A stretch of DNA of 64,000 bases from an uncultured Opitutales bacterium (lineage in GTDB: Bacteria; Verrucomicrobiota; Verrucomicrobiia; Opitutales; Intestinicryptomonadaceae): contig CALXLM010000048.1 in NCBI GenBank assembly GCA_944389195.1, forward strand, positions 1 to 64,000, in the 5' to 3' direction. This document shows, in pieces, positions 33,222-41,686 of this stretch. The notes beneath the pieces were generated by a model, which did no database searches, had not been told where the DNA came from, and worked only from the letters and a program-made list of their open reading frames with translations. Both the position numbers and the translations under genes were made by a program. The number at the start of each line of letters is the position of its first letter. The first letter of the stretch is position 1.

Positions 33222-36082
33222 AATTTAACAAGACAGGATTGCGCATATCGACGTTTGTTTTAAACGCGTTTTGGCGTTCCCTTTTTGTGTTAAATGCTTT
33301 TCTCGCGGCGCTTTTTGTTTTTCAGGCCGCAGTCTTGTCCGTCGTGTTTTGGAATTTTAGAATGTCGCTTCCCGATTGGCTTTCCGACAGGGTTCAGGAC
33401 GAAATAGAAAAGATGGGGCTGGTTGTAGGCTTCGCCTCTGCAACAATTGACTTTAAGGGGAATTTGTCGCTGGATTCCGTCGAAGCGCGGTTTAACGGAA
33501 CTCCGGAGAATTTTTTTAAGGCCCGCAGGGTGTGCGCGTCATTTCGGCTGGCTCCGCTGCTGTTCGGCGAAGTCTCGTTAAAATCGCTGCGCGTGCTCGA
33601 CGGGCGGCTCGGCCCGACTTACGAGGATATCGACAAGAAACCAATAGTAAAATCGCTTTATCTCGACATAGACAGGCGGGGGCAGTGGTGGCGCGTGAAC
33701 GCATTGAACATGAGGTTGGGAAAACTGTCGGTGGATTCGTCGGGATTTGTAAATTCAAATTTTGACCCAGACGAAATTTTCGGAGTCACTCCGCCCGAAT
33801 CGGCTGCCGTAGAGCCTCAGGCGCGGGCTTCCGGAAAAATCGAGGACAAAATGGCTTTTGCGGCGAGAAAATTCGACGCAGTCATGTCGAGATACCCCGA
33901 GCTGAAGCGGCGCGTCGATATGCTTAAAGACCCCATGTTGGATTTGAGCTTCTCCCTTTTCGGGGGCGGGGAGAACTTTGCGTCGATAAACCTTGCTTCC
34001 GGCGGCGTCGTTTTCGATTTGGGCGGCGCGGAGACGGAGATTAAAAATTTTAGGATACGCGCCGATTACGACGGCACCTCCGACGGCGGTAAAGCAGTGG
34101 TGCAGGTTTGGGCGGAGAATTTTTTGCGCAGGGATTTCCCGTCATTCCAAAACGTCGACGCGCGCGCGGACGTTTTTTTGGACGGGAATTATTGGCATCT
34201 TGAGGACGTCGACTTGGCGGTGAAAAGCATTTCGTACGACGGCACGGAGATAGGCAACGTGTGGCTTCGCAAGAAATTTCTCGACGTTTCCAACTGGCGC
34301 GACAACTGGAGGGTGTTCGCGTCTCTCGACATACACAGATTCGGCGGGGAGTTTTCCGTCGGGGACGATATGTGCATAGATTTCAGCTTCGACGGGAGGA
34401 TAGACCCGGTGATTTTGCTTTCAAGGCCGGAGTTGGCCGGCATAGAGGAGCTGCGCCATTTTAAATTTCCGGACGGCGTTGAGCTTGTAGGCGGCGGAAA
34501 AATAATGCCGCGGTCGGGAAGCGCCGATTTGCGGCTCGGTGTGAGGGCGGTGAACTGTCTTATAATGGACATTCCCGTCGCTTCGGCGTCGGGCAGGGTT
34601 TCGTTTGCGACTTCCGAGGGCGTTTTAAGGGCAGAAAACCTCAAAGTGGAGTCCGCGGAGGGCTGGGGCGTCAGGGGGGCGTACATTCAAAACATGGGCA
34701 CGGCGGAGTACCGCGTGCGCGTGGAAGGCGACATAAGGCCGATGGCGATTTCCCACTTTATGGAAAAATGGTGGGAACGCATCATGAAGAATTTTTGTTT
34801 TGAAGGAAAGTCCAACTTCCCGACGGCGGACGTTTCGGTTGAGGGGAAATGGGGAAATCCGGAGCGCATATGGTGTTTTGCGAGGGCATCCGGCCGCGAC
34901 GCCGAATACGGCGGCGAAAAATTCGGGGGCTTTTCGCTCAACGTGCTTGTCAGCCCGGAAAGGATAGCCCTTTACGACGTAGAAATAACCGCGGAATCGC
35001 GTTCGGCGTCTGGGTCCATAGAATGGACGTATCCGGGGGGCGGGATAACGTCGTTCTCCGAGCAGCGCATTTTTCTTCGGTCTGATTTGAATCCGCGCGA
35101 ACTTGTGGCTCTCGGGGGCGACGATGTTTCCGAGGTTCTCGAAATTGTAAAGTTCGGGGAGGCTCCGCGGATTTCTTTCGGAGGGATCTTGCGCAATCCG
35201 CGCAACAATCCGGGCGGGCTGCACGACGTTTTCAACGCTACGGTTGATGCTCCGGGGGAGACGGACGTTTGCGGGGCGAAGTTTTACGACTCGAAATTCA
35301 AGGCGCGTAGCGACAAAATAGACACGCAGATAGACGATGCGTCTTTCACTTTTTGCGGGGGAAGCGGCGGGGGTTTTATAAACCTCCATAAGTCAGGACA
35401 GATTATGGAGTTTGACGGAAGCTTTCACGCCGATAAAATGAACCAGGCCTCATTTACCGATTTTCTCTATTCGCTCGGTTCGGTCGAAAAAGATTCGAAA
35501 AACGCTTCGTCCGGCGATATGGAAAATGTAGAAAAACGAAAAGAACATTCTAAAAAATCGTTTGTTGACGGCGGCGAAAACGGGTTTATAACCATGTCGA
35601 TTTCGCTCAAGGGCGATACGTCCGACATCGCCCAGTCCGTTGGCGGGGGATATGCGAATGTGGAGAATGCCGAGCTGATAAAGCTGAACTTGTTCGGGGC
35701 GGTTTCGAGGGCCCTTTCGGCGATGCGCCTTCCGTTTGGGTCGTTCGACATCACATACGCCTACAGCCCGTTTGAAATATCGGACGGCACGGTGAAGTTT
35801 ACCAAGCTTGAAATGGGCGGACCCGTCATGAGGATAAAGGGCGCGGCCGCGTACAATTTTGTCGAGGACGACATCGACGCATCGCTGACCATCAGGCCGT
35901 TCGGCGGTTTGACGACGCCGATTGTATCGAGCGTGGTGTCGATAATAAATCCGCTGACAAACGCTGTGCAGGTTTCGCTGGACGGTAGCCTTTCAGATCC
36001 CGAGGTAGGGGTGAACGTAAATCCCATTAAAATGTTGAAGAGCGAAAAATCCCTGCTTAAGGACATACGGGATTCGCTGTGA
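33218..36082 (+). CDS. AsmA/TamB-like envelope protein
   Basis: The 954-residue protein begins with a GTG overlapping the DUF4340 stop. It has an N-terminal hydrophobic helix (about residues 22-48) and a long beta-rich extracytoplasmic region. Its C-terminal segment (VGGGYANVENAELIKLNL, FEISDGTVKF, GAAAYNFVEDDIDASLTIRPFGG) resembles the AsmA-like C-terminal domain. AsmA-family proteins (AsmA, TamB, YhdP) are thought to bridge the periplasm and move phospholipids to the outer membrane. Placed between a Gld-type ABC system and lpxB, it supports an envelope-lipid role for the cluster. The family call rests on architecture and C-terminal pattern. Confidence 0.75.
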   Translation: MKFNKTGLRISTFVLNAFWRSLFVLNAFLAALFVFQAAVLSVVFWNFRMSLPDWLSDRVQDEIEKMGLVVGFASATIDFKGNLSLDSVEARFNGTPENFFKARRVCASFRLAPLLFGEVSLKSLRVLDGRLGPTYEDIDKKPIVKSLYLDIDRRGQWWRVNALNMRLGKLSVDSSGFVNSNFDPDEIFGVTPPESAAVEPQARASGKIEDKMAFAARKFDAVMSRYPELKRRVDMLKDPMLDLSFSLFGGGENFASINLASGGVVFDLGGAETEIKNFRIRADYDGTSDGGKAVVQVWAENFLRRDFPSFQNVDARADVFLDGNYWHLEDVDLAVKSISYDGTEIGNVWLRKKFLDVSNWRDNWRVFASLDIHRFGGEFSVGDDMCIDFSFDGRIDPVILLSRPELAGIEELRHFKFPDGVELVGGGKIMPRSGSADLRLGVRAVNCLIMDIPVASASGRVSFATSEGVLRAENLKVESAEGWGVRGAYIQNMGTAEYRVRVEGDIRPMAISHFMEKWWERIMKNFCFEGKSNFPTADVSVEGKWGNPERIWCFARASGRDAEYGGEKFGGFSLNVLVSPERIALYDVEITAESRSASGSIEWTYPGGGITSFSEQRIFLRSDLNPRELVALGGDDVSEVLEIVKFGEAPRISFGGILRNPRNNPGGLHDVFNATVDAPGETDVCGAKFYDSKFKARSDKIDTQIDDASFTFCGGSGGGFINLHKSGQIMEFDGSFHADKMNQASFTDFLYSLGSVEKDSKNASSGDMENVEKRKEHSKKSFVDGGENGFITMSISLKGDTSDIAQSVGGGYANVENAELIKLNLFGAVSRALSAMRLPFGSFDITYAYSPFEISDGTVKFTKLEMGGPVMRIKGAAAYNFVEDDIDASLTIRPFGGLTTPIVSSVVSIINPLTNAVQVSLDGSLSDPEVGVNVNPIKMLKSEKSLLKDIRDSL

Positions 36083-36091
36083 CGTATTTTC

Positions 36092-36120
36092 TTGTAATGA
36101 ATGCGGCGGTAGCGTAGCTT
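36092..36120 (+). promoter_or_regulatory. Candidate internal promoter before the Gfo/Idh-lpxB pair
   Basis: TTGTAA (36092-36097) and TAGCTT (36115-36120) are 17 bases apart, and the ATG at 36127 is six bases later. The -10 box is weak (3 of 6), so it is only a candidate. Confidence 0.35.
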
Positions 36121-36126
36121 TAAGGC

Positions 36127-37083
36127 ATGAGCAATGATGGAAAACTCCGTTGCGGCGTTGTGGGCGTCGGATATCTCGGCCAACACCATGCGCGCATATA
36201 TTCCGAATTGGAATCCACCGAACTGGTCGGCGTTTGCGACAGCGATCCGGCACGTGCGGCGGAGATAGCTTCTAAGTACGGGTGCAGGGTGTTTGGCTCT
36301 GCTGCGGAACTCGGCGCAGCATGCGAGGCGGTAAGTGTTGTCGTACCCACGGACCGGCACACGGAAATCGCAATGCCGCTTCTCGACCAGGGGTGCGACC
36401 TTCTTATCGAAAAGCCTATATGTACTTCTGTGGAGGACGCCGAGGCGATAGTTGAAAAGGCCCGCCGGAACAATCTCATAGTCCAAGTGGGCCACATAGA
36501 GCACTTTAATCCGGTAATGGAGTTTATGGAGTCGAGGGTTGACAATCCGCGTTTCATAACCGCCGACAGGCTCGCGCCGTTCAATCCGCGCGGAACTGAA
36601 GTGGGGGTGGTCCTCGACCTTATGATTCACGACATAGGCGTCGTCTTAAAACTCGCCAATTCGCATGTCGAAAAAATCGAGGCCGTCGGCGTAAACGTTT
36701 TGAGCAAAAGCGAAGACATAGCCAACGCTCGCATTCAGTTTTCAAACAAGTGCGTTGCGAACCTTAACGTGAGCCGCGTAAGCCTCAAAAAGCTGAGGGA
36801 AATAAGGATATTTCAGCCCGGGACATATATGTCTTTGGACTATATGAACCAAAAAGGGCATGTGATACGCATAAAGGGCGCCACGGAAATTATTCCGGAG
36901 GAGGTCCCGATAGAAAAGCACGAACCGCTGAAAACGGAGCTTGCAAGCTTTGCCGACTGCGTCGTAAACAAAAAGAACCCGAAAGTCGACGCTAAGCTCG
37001 GCCTGAGCGCGCTCGAGGTGGCGTTGGAAATCACCCGCCAGATCCGCGTGCAAATGGGCGAAGAAGTCGGCCGCTGCTCGTGA
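36127..37083 (+). CDS. Gfo/Idh/MocA-family oxidoreductase next to lpxB
   Basis: The 318-residue NAD(P)-dependent oxidoreductase has the Rossmann motif GVVGVGYLGQHHAR (about residues 10-23), the family EKP motif (LLIEKPICTS, about 97-106) carrying the catalytic lysine, and DLMIHDIGVVL with the conserved histidine near 178. In Verrucomicrobia and relatives such a gene sits by lpxB. GnnA-type members oxidise UDP-GlcNAc C3 to make 3-amino lipid A, but the partner aminotransferase GnnB is not here, so the substrate is open. It overlaps lpxB by one base (TGATG). Confidence 0.82.
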   Translation: MSNDGKLRCGVVGVGYLGQHHARIYSELESTELVGVCDSDPARAAEIASKYGCRVFGSAAELGAACEAVSVVVPTDRHTEIAMPLLDQGCDLLIEKPICTSVEDAEAIVEKARRNNLIVQVGHIEHFNPVMEFMESRVDNPRFITADRLAPFNPRGTEVGVVLDLMIHDIGVVLKLANSHVEKIEAVGVNVLSKSEDIANARIQFSNKCVANLNVSRVSLKKLREIRIFQPGTYMSLDYMNQKGHVIRIKGATEIIPEEVPIEKHEPLKTELASFADCVVNKKNPKVDAKLGLSALEVALEITRQIRVQMGEEVGRCS

Positions 37084-38252
37084 TGAACGGGGTCTTGTCC
37101 AGGCGCTCGTTTTCCTTCGACGCCCCTGCGGGCGGGCATTGCGATTTGCTTGTTGTTGCCGGAGAGCATTCGGGCGACGAACAGGCCGCGCGCATGGTTT
37201 CCTCTGCGCTTGAGGTGAATCCCGGCTTGAGGATATGCGCCTTCGGGGGCGAAGGCCTGAAAAATGCGGGCGCGCAGCTGCTGTTCGATATGACCAGTTT
37301 TTCTGTCGTTGGGCTTGTGGAGGTGCTGAAAAATTACGGCTTTTTCAAAAGCCTTTCGGAGGCGGTAGCCGAATGGGTTGCGCAGCACAGGCCGAAAGCG
37401 GTTTGTTTCGTTGACTATCCGGGTTTTAATCTGCATTTGGCGGGCATCTTAAAGAAGCGCGGAGTCAGCGTGAAGGGGGGCGGAAACGTAAAACTGCTGT
37501 ATTATATCAGCCCGCAAATATGGGCATGGAAGGCGTCCCGCAGATTCAAAATGGCGGCTTTGCTCGACGCGCTCGCCGTCATTTTCCCGTTCGAGGAGGA
37601 TTGCTATTCCGACACGGATTTGGAGACGGCATTTGTGGGGCATCCGTTTCTTTCGCCTGCTTACGAGTCTCCAGTGCGGTACGATGTGTCTGGTGAAATA
37701 CTTCTTTTGGCGGGTAGCAGGGCGATAGCTGTGTCGAGAATATTTCCGATAATGGTGGAGGCCTTGGAGAAACTGCCCGGTGAAAGGGCGGTTGCGGTTT
37801 ATCCGACAGACGCCATAAGGGACACCATAATGGGCGTTTTGGCAAAAAAAACCGGCGTTGCGCCGCGCGTCCGCGTAATACCGAGCTCTTCCGAAACCGT
37901 TGCGGCGAAAGCCGTCATGATGAGCTCGGGGACGATGTCGCTGGCGTGCTCGCTCGAGGGCATTCCAGGAGCGGTGGTTTACAAGGCCAATCCGATTACC
38001 TATTTCGTGGGGCGGTCGCTTGTAAAAATAAAATATTTGAGCATAGCAAACATTCTTTTAGACGCCCCCGCATGGCCCGAATTTATTCAGTTTGATGCCT
38101 CGCCTAAAAAGCTTGCGGAGCATATTTACAAGTGCATTCACGACCCTTCGGAGAGAGCAAAATTTGCGCGTTTTGCCGCAGAGTTGAAATCGCTTTTGCG
38201 CGCGCCGGCAAAAATGTCGGCCTCGGAATGGATTTTAAAAAACATCTCATAG
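37083..38252 (+). CDS. lpxB: Lipid-A-disaccharide synthase
   Basis: LpxB condenses UDP-2,3-diacylglucosamine with lipid X to form the lipid A disaccharide at the inner face of the cytoplasmic membrane. The 389-residue product shows the family N-terminus LLVVAGEHSGDEQAA, FSVVGLVEVLKN, VDYPGFNLHLA, the signature YYISPQIWAWK and FVGHPF. A GTG three bases upstream (37080) is an alternative start, but the ATG overlapping the preceding stop is preferred. Length is normal. The gene shows that the organism makes lipid A and so has an LPS-type outer membrane. Confidence 0.92.
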   Translation: MNGVLSRRSFSFDAPAGGHCDLLVVAGEHSGDEQAARMVSSALEVNPGLRICAFGGEGLKNAGAQLLFDMTSFSVVGLVEVLKNYGFFKSLSEAVAEWVAQHRPKAVCFVDYPGFNLHLAGILKKRGVSVKGGGNVKLLYYISPQIWAWKASRRFKMAALLDALAVIFPFEEDCYSDTDLETAFVGHPFLSPAYESPVRYDVSGEILLLAGSRAIAVSRIFPIMVEALEKLPGERAVAVYPTDAIRDTIMGVLAKKTGVAPRVRVIPSSSETVAAKAVMMSSGTMSLACSLEGIPGAVVYKANPITYFVGRSLVKIKYLSIANILLDAPAWPEFIQFDASPKKLAEHIYKCIHDPSERAKFARFAAELKSLLRAPAKMSASEWILKNIS

Positions 38253-38314
38253 GCCGCGCCGCAGGTCGGCCGTTCGGTATGCCGCGCGCGTTTTTCCCGC
38301 TAAATGCGGAACGC

Positions 38315-38356
38315 AAAACGGCGGGGATCTCTCTCGCGCCTTCCCCGCCGTTTGCC
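38315..38356. terminator. Terminator-like hairpin between lpxB and the GH5 gene
   Basis: AAACGGCGGGG (38316-38326) pairs with CCCCGCCGTTT (38343-38353) around a 16-base loop. Flanking A and T bases are short. It lies between convergent genes and could serve both. Confidence 0.55.
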
Positions 38357-38375
38357 ATTTGAGGGATTGTTTTTG

Positions 38376-39497
38376 TCAGCCCTGCTTTAGTATTTCAAGA
38401 AGTTCCCTGTCGAGTTTTGCCCCGCGGAAGTTTTCCATTTTTGCGCCGACGCGTTCGGAGTCGATAACCCCGAAGCTGCCGCGCAAGCGCCATAAGGCCC
38501 AACCCCATTCGCGCTCCTTCATGACGTCGAGAATGTCCCTAAACCATGCGTAGGCCACGGGAGCCGGCGTCTGGTTGTGGCAGCCGAATTCCCCAACGTG
38601 TACCTTTCCGCCGAGCCTTTCCCATTCGCCCCACTGCTTTTCGTAATATGCGCGGAAGAAGTTTTTATCGTAGGTGACGCCCTTGTAATGGAGGGGCCAC
38701 TTCAACTGGTCTTCGGGGAAATTCTTGAGGTGCGGCATCCATACTGCCCTGAAGTGGGTCACGGGCGAGGGCTTGTATCCGCGCGCGCTCTGATAGAAAT
38801 TTTTGATGTCTGAGAATTCCTTTAGCGGTTCGTTTCCATAGTCGAATCCGTCGACGCAGATGAGCCTGTCTTTATCGACAGACCGTATCGCGCTGATTGC
38901 CGCGCGCATTACCCTTACATAGCCCTCGCGGTCGCGTTTGGGCGGCTCGTTGAGAAGGTCGAAGCTAAGCTGTGAGCTTGGAATGCCTTTGTAGCGTTCG
39001 GCGAATTTTGACCACTGGTAGCAAAACGCCTCGCACGGTGCCTCGTCTTTTAGAAGGTCTGTTTTTAGCTTTATTACCGGATCTTTGTTTACGCAGTAGC
39101 CCGGCGCGCGATGGAAATTTATATTGACATGCACACCGTATTGCCTTCCCCATTCGACGGCCTGGTCTATCTGTTTAAGGGGTTTTTCGTCCATTCTAAA
39201 CCAGTCGTCCTCCGAACTCCAGCACCAGTAGCATAGAGGCAGGCGCACGAAGTCGAATCCCCATTCCTTTATTATTGCAAAATCCTCCTCATGGAAGGGG
39301 CCGAGATCGTAGTTGCCCGACCCCTTGAAAGTGTTTCCTATGGGGAGGAACATGTTTAACAGGTTGAATCCCCGCCTTCGCGGAAGCGTCAAATCCTTTG
39401 AAGCCACCGAAGCGCCTTGCGCGCGCGAAACGGTAGATATGAAGGGTGTAAATGCCGACACCGCGGCTGCCGTCTTTAAAAACTGTCTCCTTTTCAT
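38376..39497 (-). CDS. Tat-exported glycoside hydrolase family 5 enzyme
   Basis: The product of 373 residues carries a twin-arginine signal (RRQFLK at residues 3-8, hydrophobic stretch, SRA cleavage region). The catalytic part follows GH5 (cellulase superfamily) order: RRRGFNLLNMF, WGFDFVRLPLCYWCW (first strands), NINFHRAPGYC, the acid/base glutamate in FDLLNEPP (about 192), and the nucleophile glutamate in VHVGEFGCHN (about 310). GH5 enzymes cleave beta-glucans, mannans or xylans; specificity cannot be told. Export by Tat implies folding before secretion. It is monocistronic or leads into nothing obvious on its 3' side. Confidence 0.85.
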   Translation of the reverse strand: MKRRQFLKTAAAVSAFTPFISTVSRAQGASVASKDLTLPRRRGFNLLNMFLPIGNTFKGSGNYDLGPFHEEDFAIIKEWGFDFVRLPLCYWCWSSEDDWFRMDEKPLKQIDQAVEWGRQYGVHVNINFHRAPGYCVNKDPVIKLKTDLLKDEAPCEAFCYQWSKFAERYKGIPSSQLSFDLLNEPPKRDREGYVRVMRAAISAIRSVDKDRLICVDGFDYGNEPLKEFSDIKNFYQSARGYKPSPVTHFRAVWMPHLKNFPEDQLKWPLHYKGVTYDKNFFRAYYEKQWGEWERLGGKVHVGEFGCHNQTPAPVAYAWFRDILDVMKEREWGWALWRLRGSFGVIDSERVGAKMENFRGAKLDRELLEILKQG

Positions 39498-39505
39498 GGG
39501 AAATG

Positions 39506-39533
39506 ATATTAAGTGTTTTCATTCCGCGGTCAA
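39506..39533 (-). promoter_or_regulatory. Promoter directly before the GH5 gene
   Basis: On the minus strand TTGACC (39533-39528) and TAATAT (39511-39506) are separated by 16 bases. Eight bases remain to the ATG at 39497, again predicting a near-leaderless transcript. Confidence 0.5.
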
Positions 39534-39574
39534 CACCTTGATTGCGGAAATAAATTTAACTGCCAAACTGCTCA

Positions 39575-40552
39575 CTAATTCCTGACAGCCGATATTATGC
39601 GAAACGCGGCGCCCATGTGCGCCGGATTTATAATTTGGACAAGCTCCCGTTTACGGACATCCATGGGGTCCGGAAGTTCCGCAATTGAACGTATTTTATT
39701 TTCGGCGTTCTTTACGAAGAACGATTCCTGGCTTTCTTCGCCGAAGTCGGAAAAGCCGCATTCTTCGGCTATGTCTTTGAACATGTCGGAGCACGGGGAG
39801 AATGTGATGTCGGTGTCTCCGGGATATAGCGTAAGGTCTGAAAAATCCGAATGTTTTCTGTATGCCCTTGCCGTTCCGTTCGGCAGCTCCAAAAGTTCGG
39901 CGGCCGATCTAAAATAGTCGGCAAAGACGATAACGCCCGACCATTTTTTTTCGCATATGCTGCGGAACAGTTCGAGAGCGTCGAACGAGACGTCGATTCT
40001 GAACCCCTCGACTTTTGCGCGCGGAAAATATTTTTCCAAAACGTCCAGTTCGCGCGCTTCGGCGTCCCCGAACGTTTCTCCGAAGGAGAATCCGCCGCCG
40101 CTTTTCTCGATGGCGACGTATCCTTTGCTCCACTTCCCTCCCGTAAATTTAAAGCGGGAAAACGGGCGGGCGTCGAGAAGTTCGTTTGAAATAAGCGCGG
40201 CGTTTTTCGGAATGGATATTTCGTCTCCGAGCCTTATTACATCCGAATTTTTTACCAGCTGCCCGCCGGGTTCGGCGCCGATTTCAACAAACCTGAAAAT
40301 TTCCGGGTTTCCCCACCGTTTTTTTATAAGTGTGCGCGCCGATTCTGCGAGCAGTTCAGAAAAAATCCCTCCTTTTAAGCTCGCCGACGTATAGAAATCC
40401 GCTCCTTCGCCCCCGACGCGTTTTTTATCCGGACGCGCGTAGTACCCGAATTCCCCGTCGTATAGGCACGCACCAATAAATTCTTCCCAGGGCACTGTCG
40501 CTTTGGAGCCCTCGGCGCGCTTGCGGAAAAGTTTGTGTATAACCCCGTCCAT
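39575..40552 (-). CDS. MidA-like SAM-dependent methyltransferase
   Basis: The product, about 325 residues, starts at the ATG that overlaps the recF stop by one base (TAATG); an open frame extends upstream but only inside recF. Conserved elements include YDGEFGYYARPDKKRVGGEGADFYTS, the SAM-site segment FVEIGAEPGGQL (about 88-99) and LISNELLDARPFSRF, all typical of the MidA/NDUFAF7 family of SAM-dependent protein arginine methyltransferases. The bacterial function is not established. It is co-transcribed with recF. Confidence 0.78.
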   Translation of the reverse strand: MDGVIHKLFRKRAEGSKATVPWEEFIGACLYDGEFGYYARPDKKRVGGEGADFYTSASLKGGIFSELLAESARTLIKKRWGNPEIFRFVEIGAEPGGQLVKNSDVIRLGDEISIPKNAALISNELLDARPFSRFKFTGGKWSKGYVAIEKSGGGFSFGETFGDAEARELDVLEKYFPRAKVEGFRIDVSFDALELFRSICEKKWSGVIVFADYFRSAAELLELPNGTARAYRKHSDFSDLTLYPGDTDITFSPCSDMFKDIAEECGFSDFGEESQESFFVKNAENKIRSIAELPDPMDVRKRELVQIINPAHMGAAFRIISAVRN

Positions 40553-41628
40553 TACGCCTTGAAACTTCCCGACTGCGCAAAAATCGCCTTCCATTCTCCC
40601 CTCGCGGAGTTTTCGGGAGGCTCAAGCGTTGACGTGGCCACAACCTGGGCGGAAGGTTCGACGCACGACCAGAACGCCTCGCGCCGCGCGCGGTCCAGTT
40701 CCCCGAGCATGTCGTCGCACAGTATGACAGGCATCACTGAACGCGCTTTTTTAAACATTTCAAATTGCGCCAGCTTTAATGCTATAACCGCCGAGCGCTG
40801 CTGCCCTTCGGAGGCGTACATTTTCGCGTCCCTTCCGCCGATCTCGATTTTAAAGTCGTCGCGGTGGGGGCCGCGCGAAGTGGTTCTGCGTTCGGCGTCT
40901 TTTTGCCTGTCTGAACGCAGCATTTTCAGAAAGTCGTCCGGTGAGGGAATGTCGCAGCTCGGCTTTATTTTTATCGAAGCTCCGCCTCCGCCTTCGCGCG
41001 CGATGGTTCCGTATTTTTCGGTTGCCAGCCTGCCGAGTTCGCCGAGAGCCTTTTCCCTTGCATCGAATATTTTTTTCGCGGATTCCGCCATCTGAAGCTC
41101 AAATGGCGCAAAGGAGGGGTCGTCGGCGTTTCCCAAGCGCAAAAGGGCGTTTCTTTGGGCGAGGGCCGCGTAATAGTTTTTCAGCTCGGCAAAGTATTCC
41201 CCGTCTATCGACGATATGAACATGTCGGCGTCTTTTCTTCGCACGTCGGGAGAGCCGCGCAGGAGTTTTATGTCGTCGTTTCCCATTGCAAGGGCGGGAA
41301 AGCGGCCTATAAAGTCGGAAAATTTGACTTCCTCATCTTCTACGAAAACCCTGCGCCTGTCCGAGATGCTGATAAGAACCTGGCATTCGCCGAACGTTTC
41401 GTGCGCGACTCCCGCAAGTATCCGCGCTTCGTTTTTGCCGCATGATACCATTGCGGACATGTCGGAGGTTCTGAACGAGCGCAAGGCGCACAGCAGGCCG
41501 AGCGCTTCAAGCAAATTTGTCTTTCCCTGTGCGTTGTTTCCGAAGATCCATACGTTAGGCGAGTCGAGCGGCACGTCGGCGAACTCGATGTTTCTGAAAT
41601 TTTCAAGCCTGGCGAATTTTATCTTCAC
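40552..41628 (-). CDS. recF: DNA recombination and repair protein RecF
   Basis: RecF loads RecA at single-stranded gaps and belongs to the SMC-like ATPases. The 358-residue product begins with GTG and shows LENFRNI, Walker A GNNAQGKTNLLEAL (about 30-43), the signature region (TSRGPHRDDF, SEGQQRSAVIALKLA) and Walker B PVILCDDMLGELD. Length is normal. It is not next to dnaA/dnaN, so this is not an origin region. It is divergent from ruvB across 58 bases, pairing two recombination genes in one intergenic control region. Confidence 0.93.
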   Translation of the reverse strand: MKIKFARLENFRNIEFADVPLDSPNVWIFGNNAQGKTNLLEALGLLCALRSFRTSDMSAMVSCGKNEARILAGVAHETFGECQVLISISDRRRVFVEDEEVKFSDFIGRFPALAMGNDDIKLLRGSPDVRRKDADMFISSIDGEYFAELKNYYAALAQRNALLRLGNADDPSFAPFELQMAESAKKIFDAREKALGELGRLATEKYGTIAREGGGGASIKIKPSCDIPSPDDFLKMLRSDRQKDAERRTTSRGPHRDDFKIEIGGRDAKMYASEGQQRSAVIALKLAQFEMFKKARSVMPVILCDDMLGELDRARREAFWSCVEPSAQVVATSTLEPPENSARGEWKAIFAQSGSFKA

Positions 41629-41686
41629 AAAAATCGAAAGAAGTGTAGGGTGGTGTGGAAATTCATCAACGCAAAACTTTACTAAA

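Noticed and set aside
41216-41686. N-terminal extension of RuvB by 157 codons
   Set aside because: The extension is antisense to recF and has no RuvB similarity; the ATG at 41687 gives the standard 340-residue protein.
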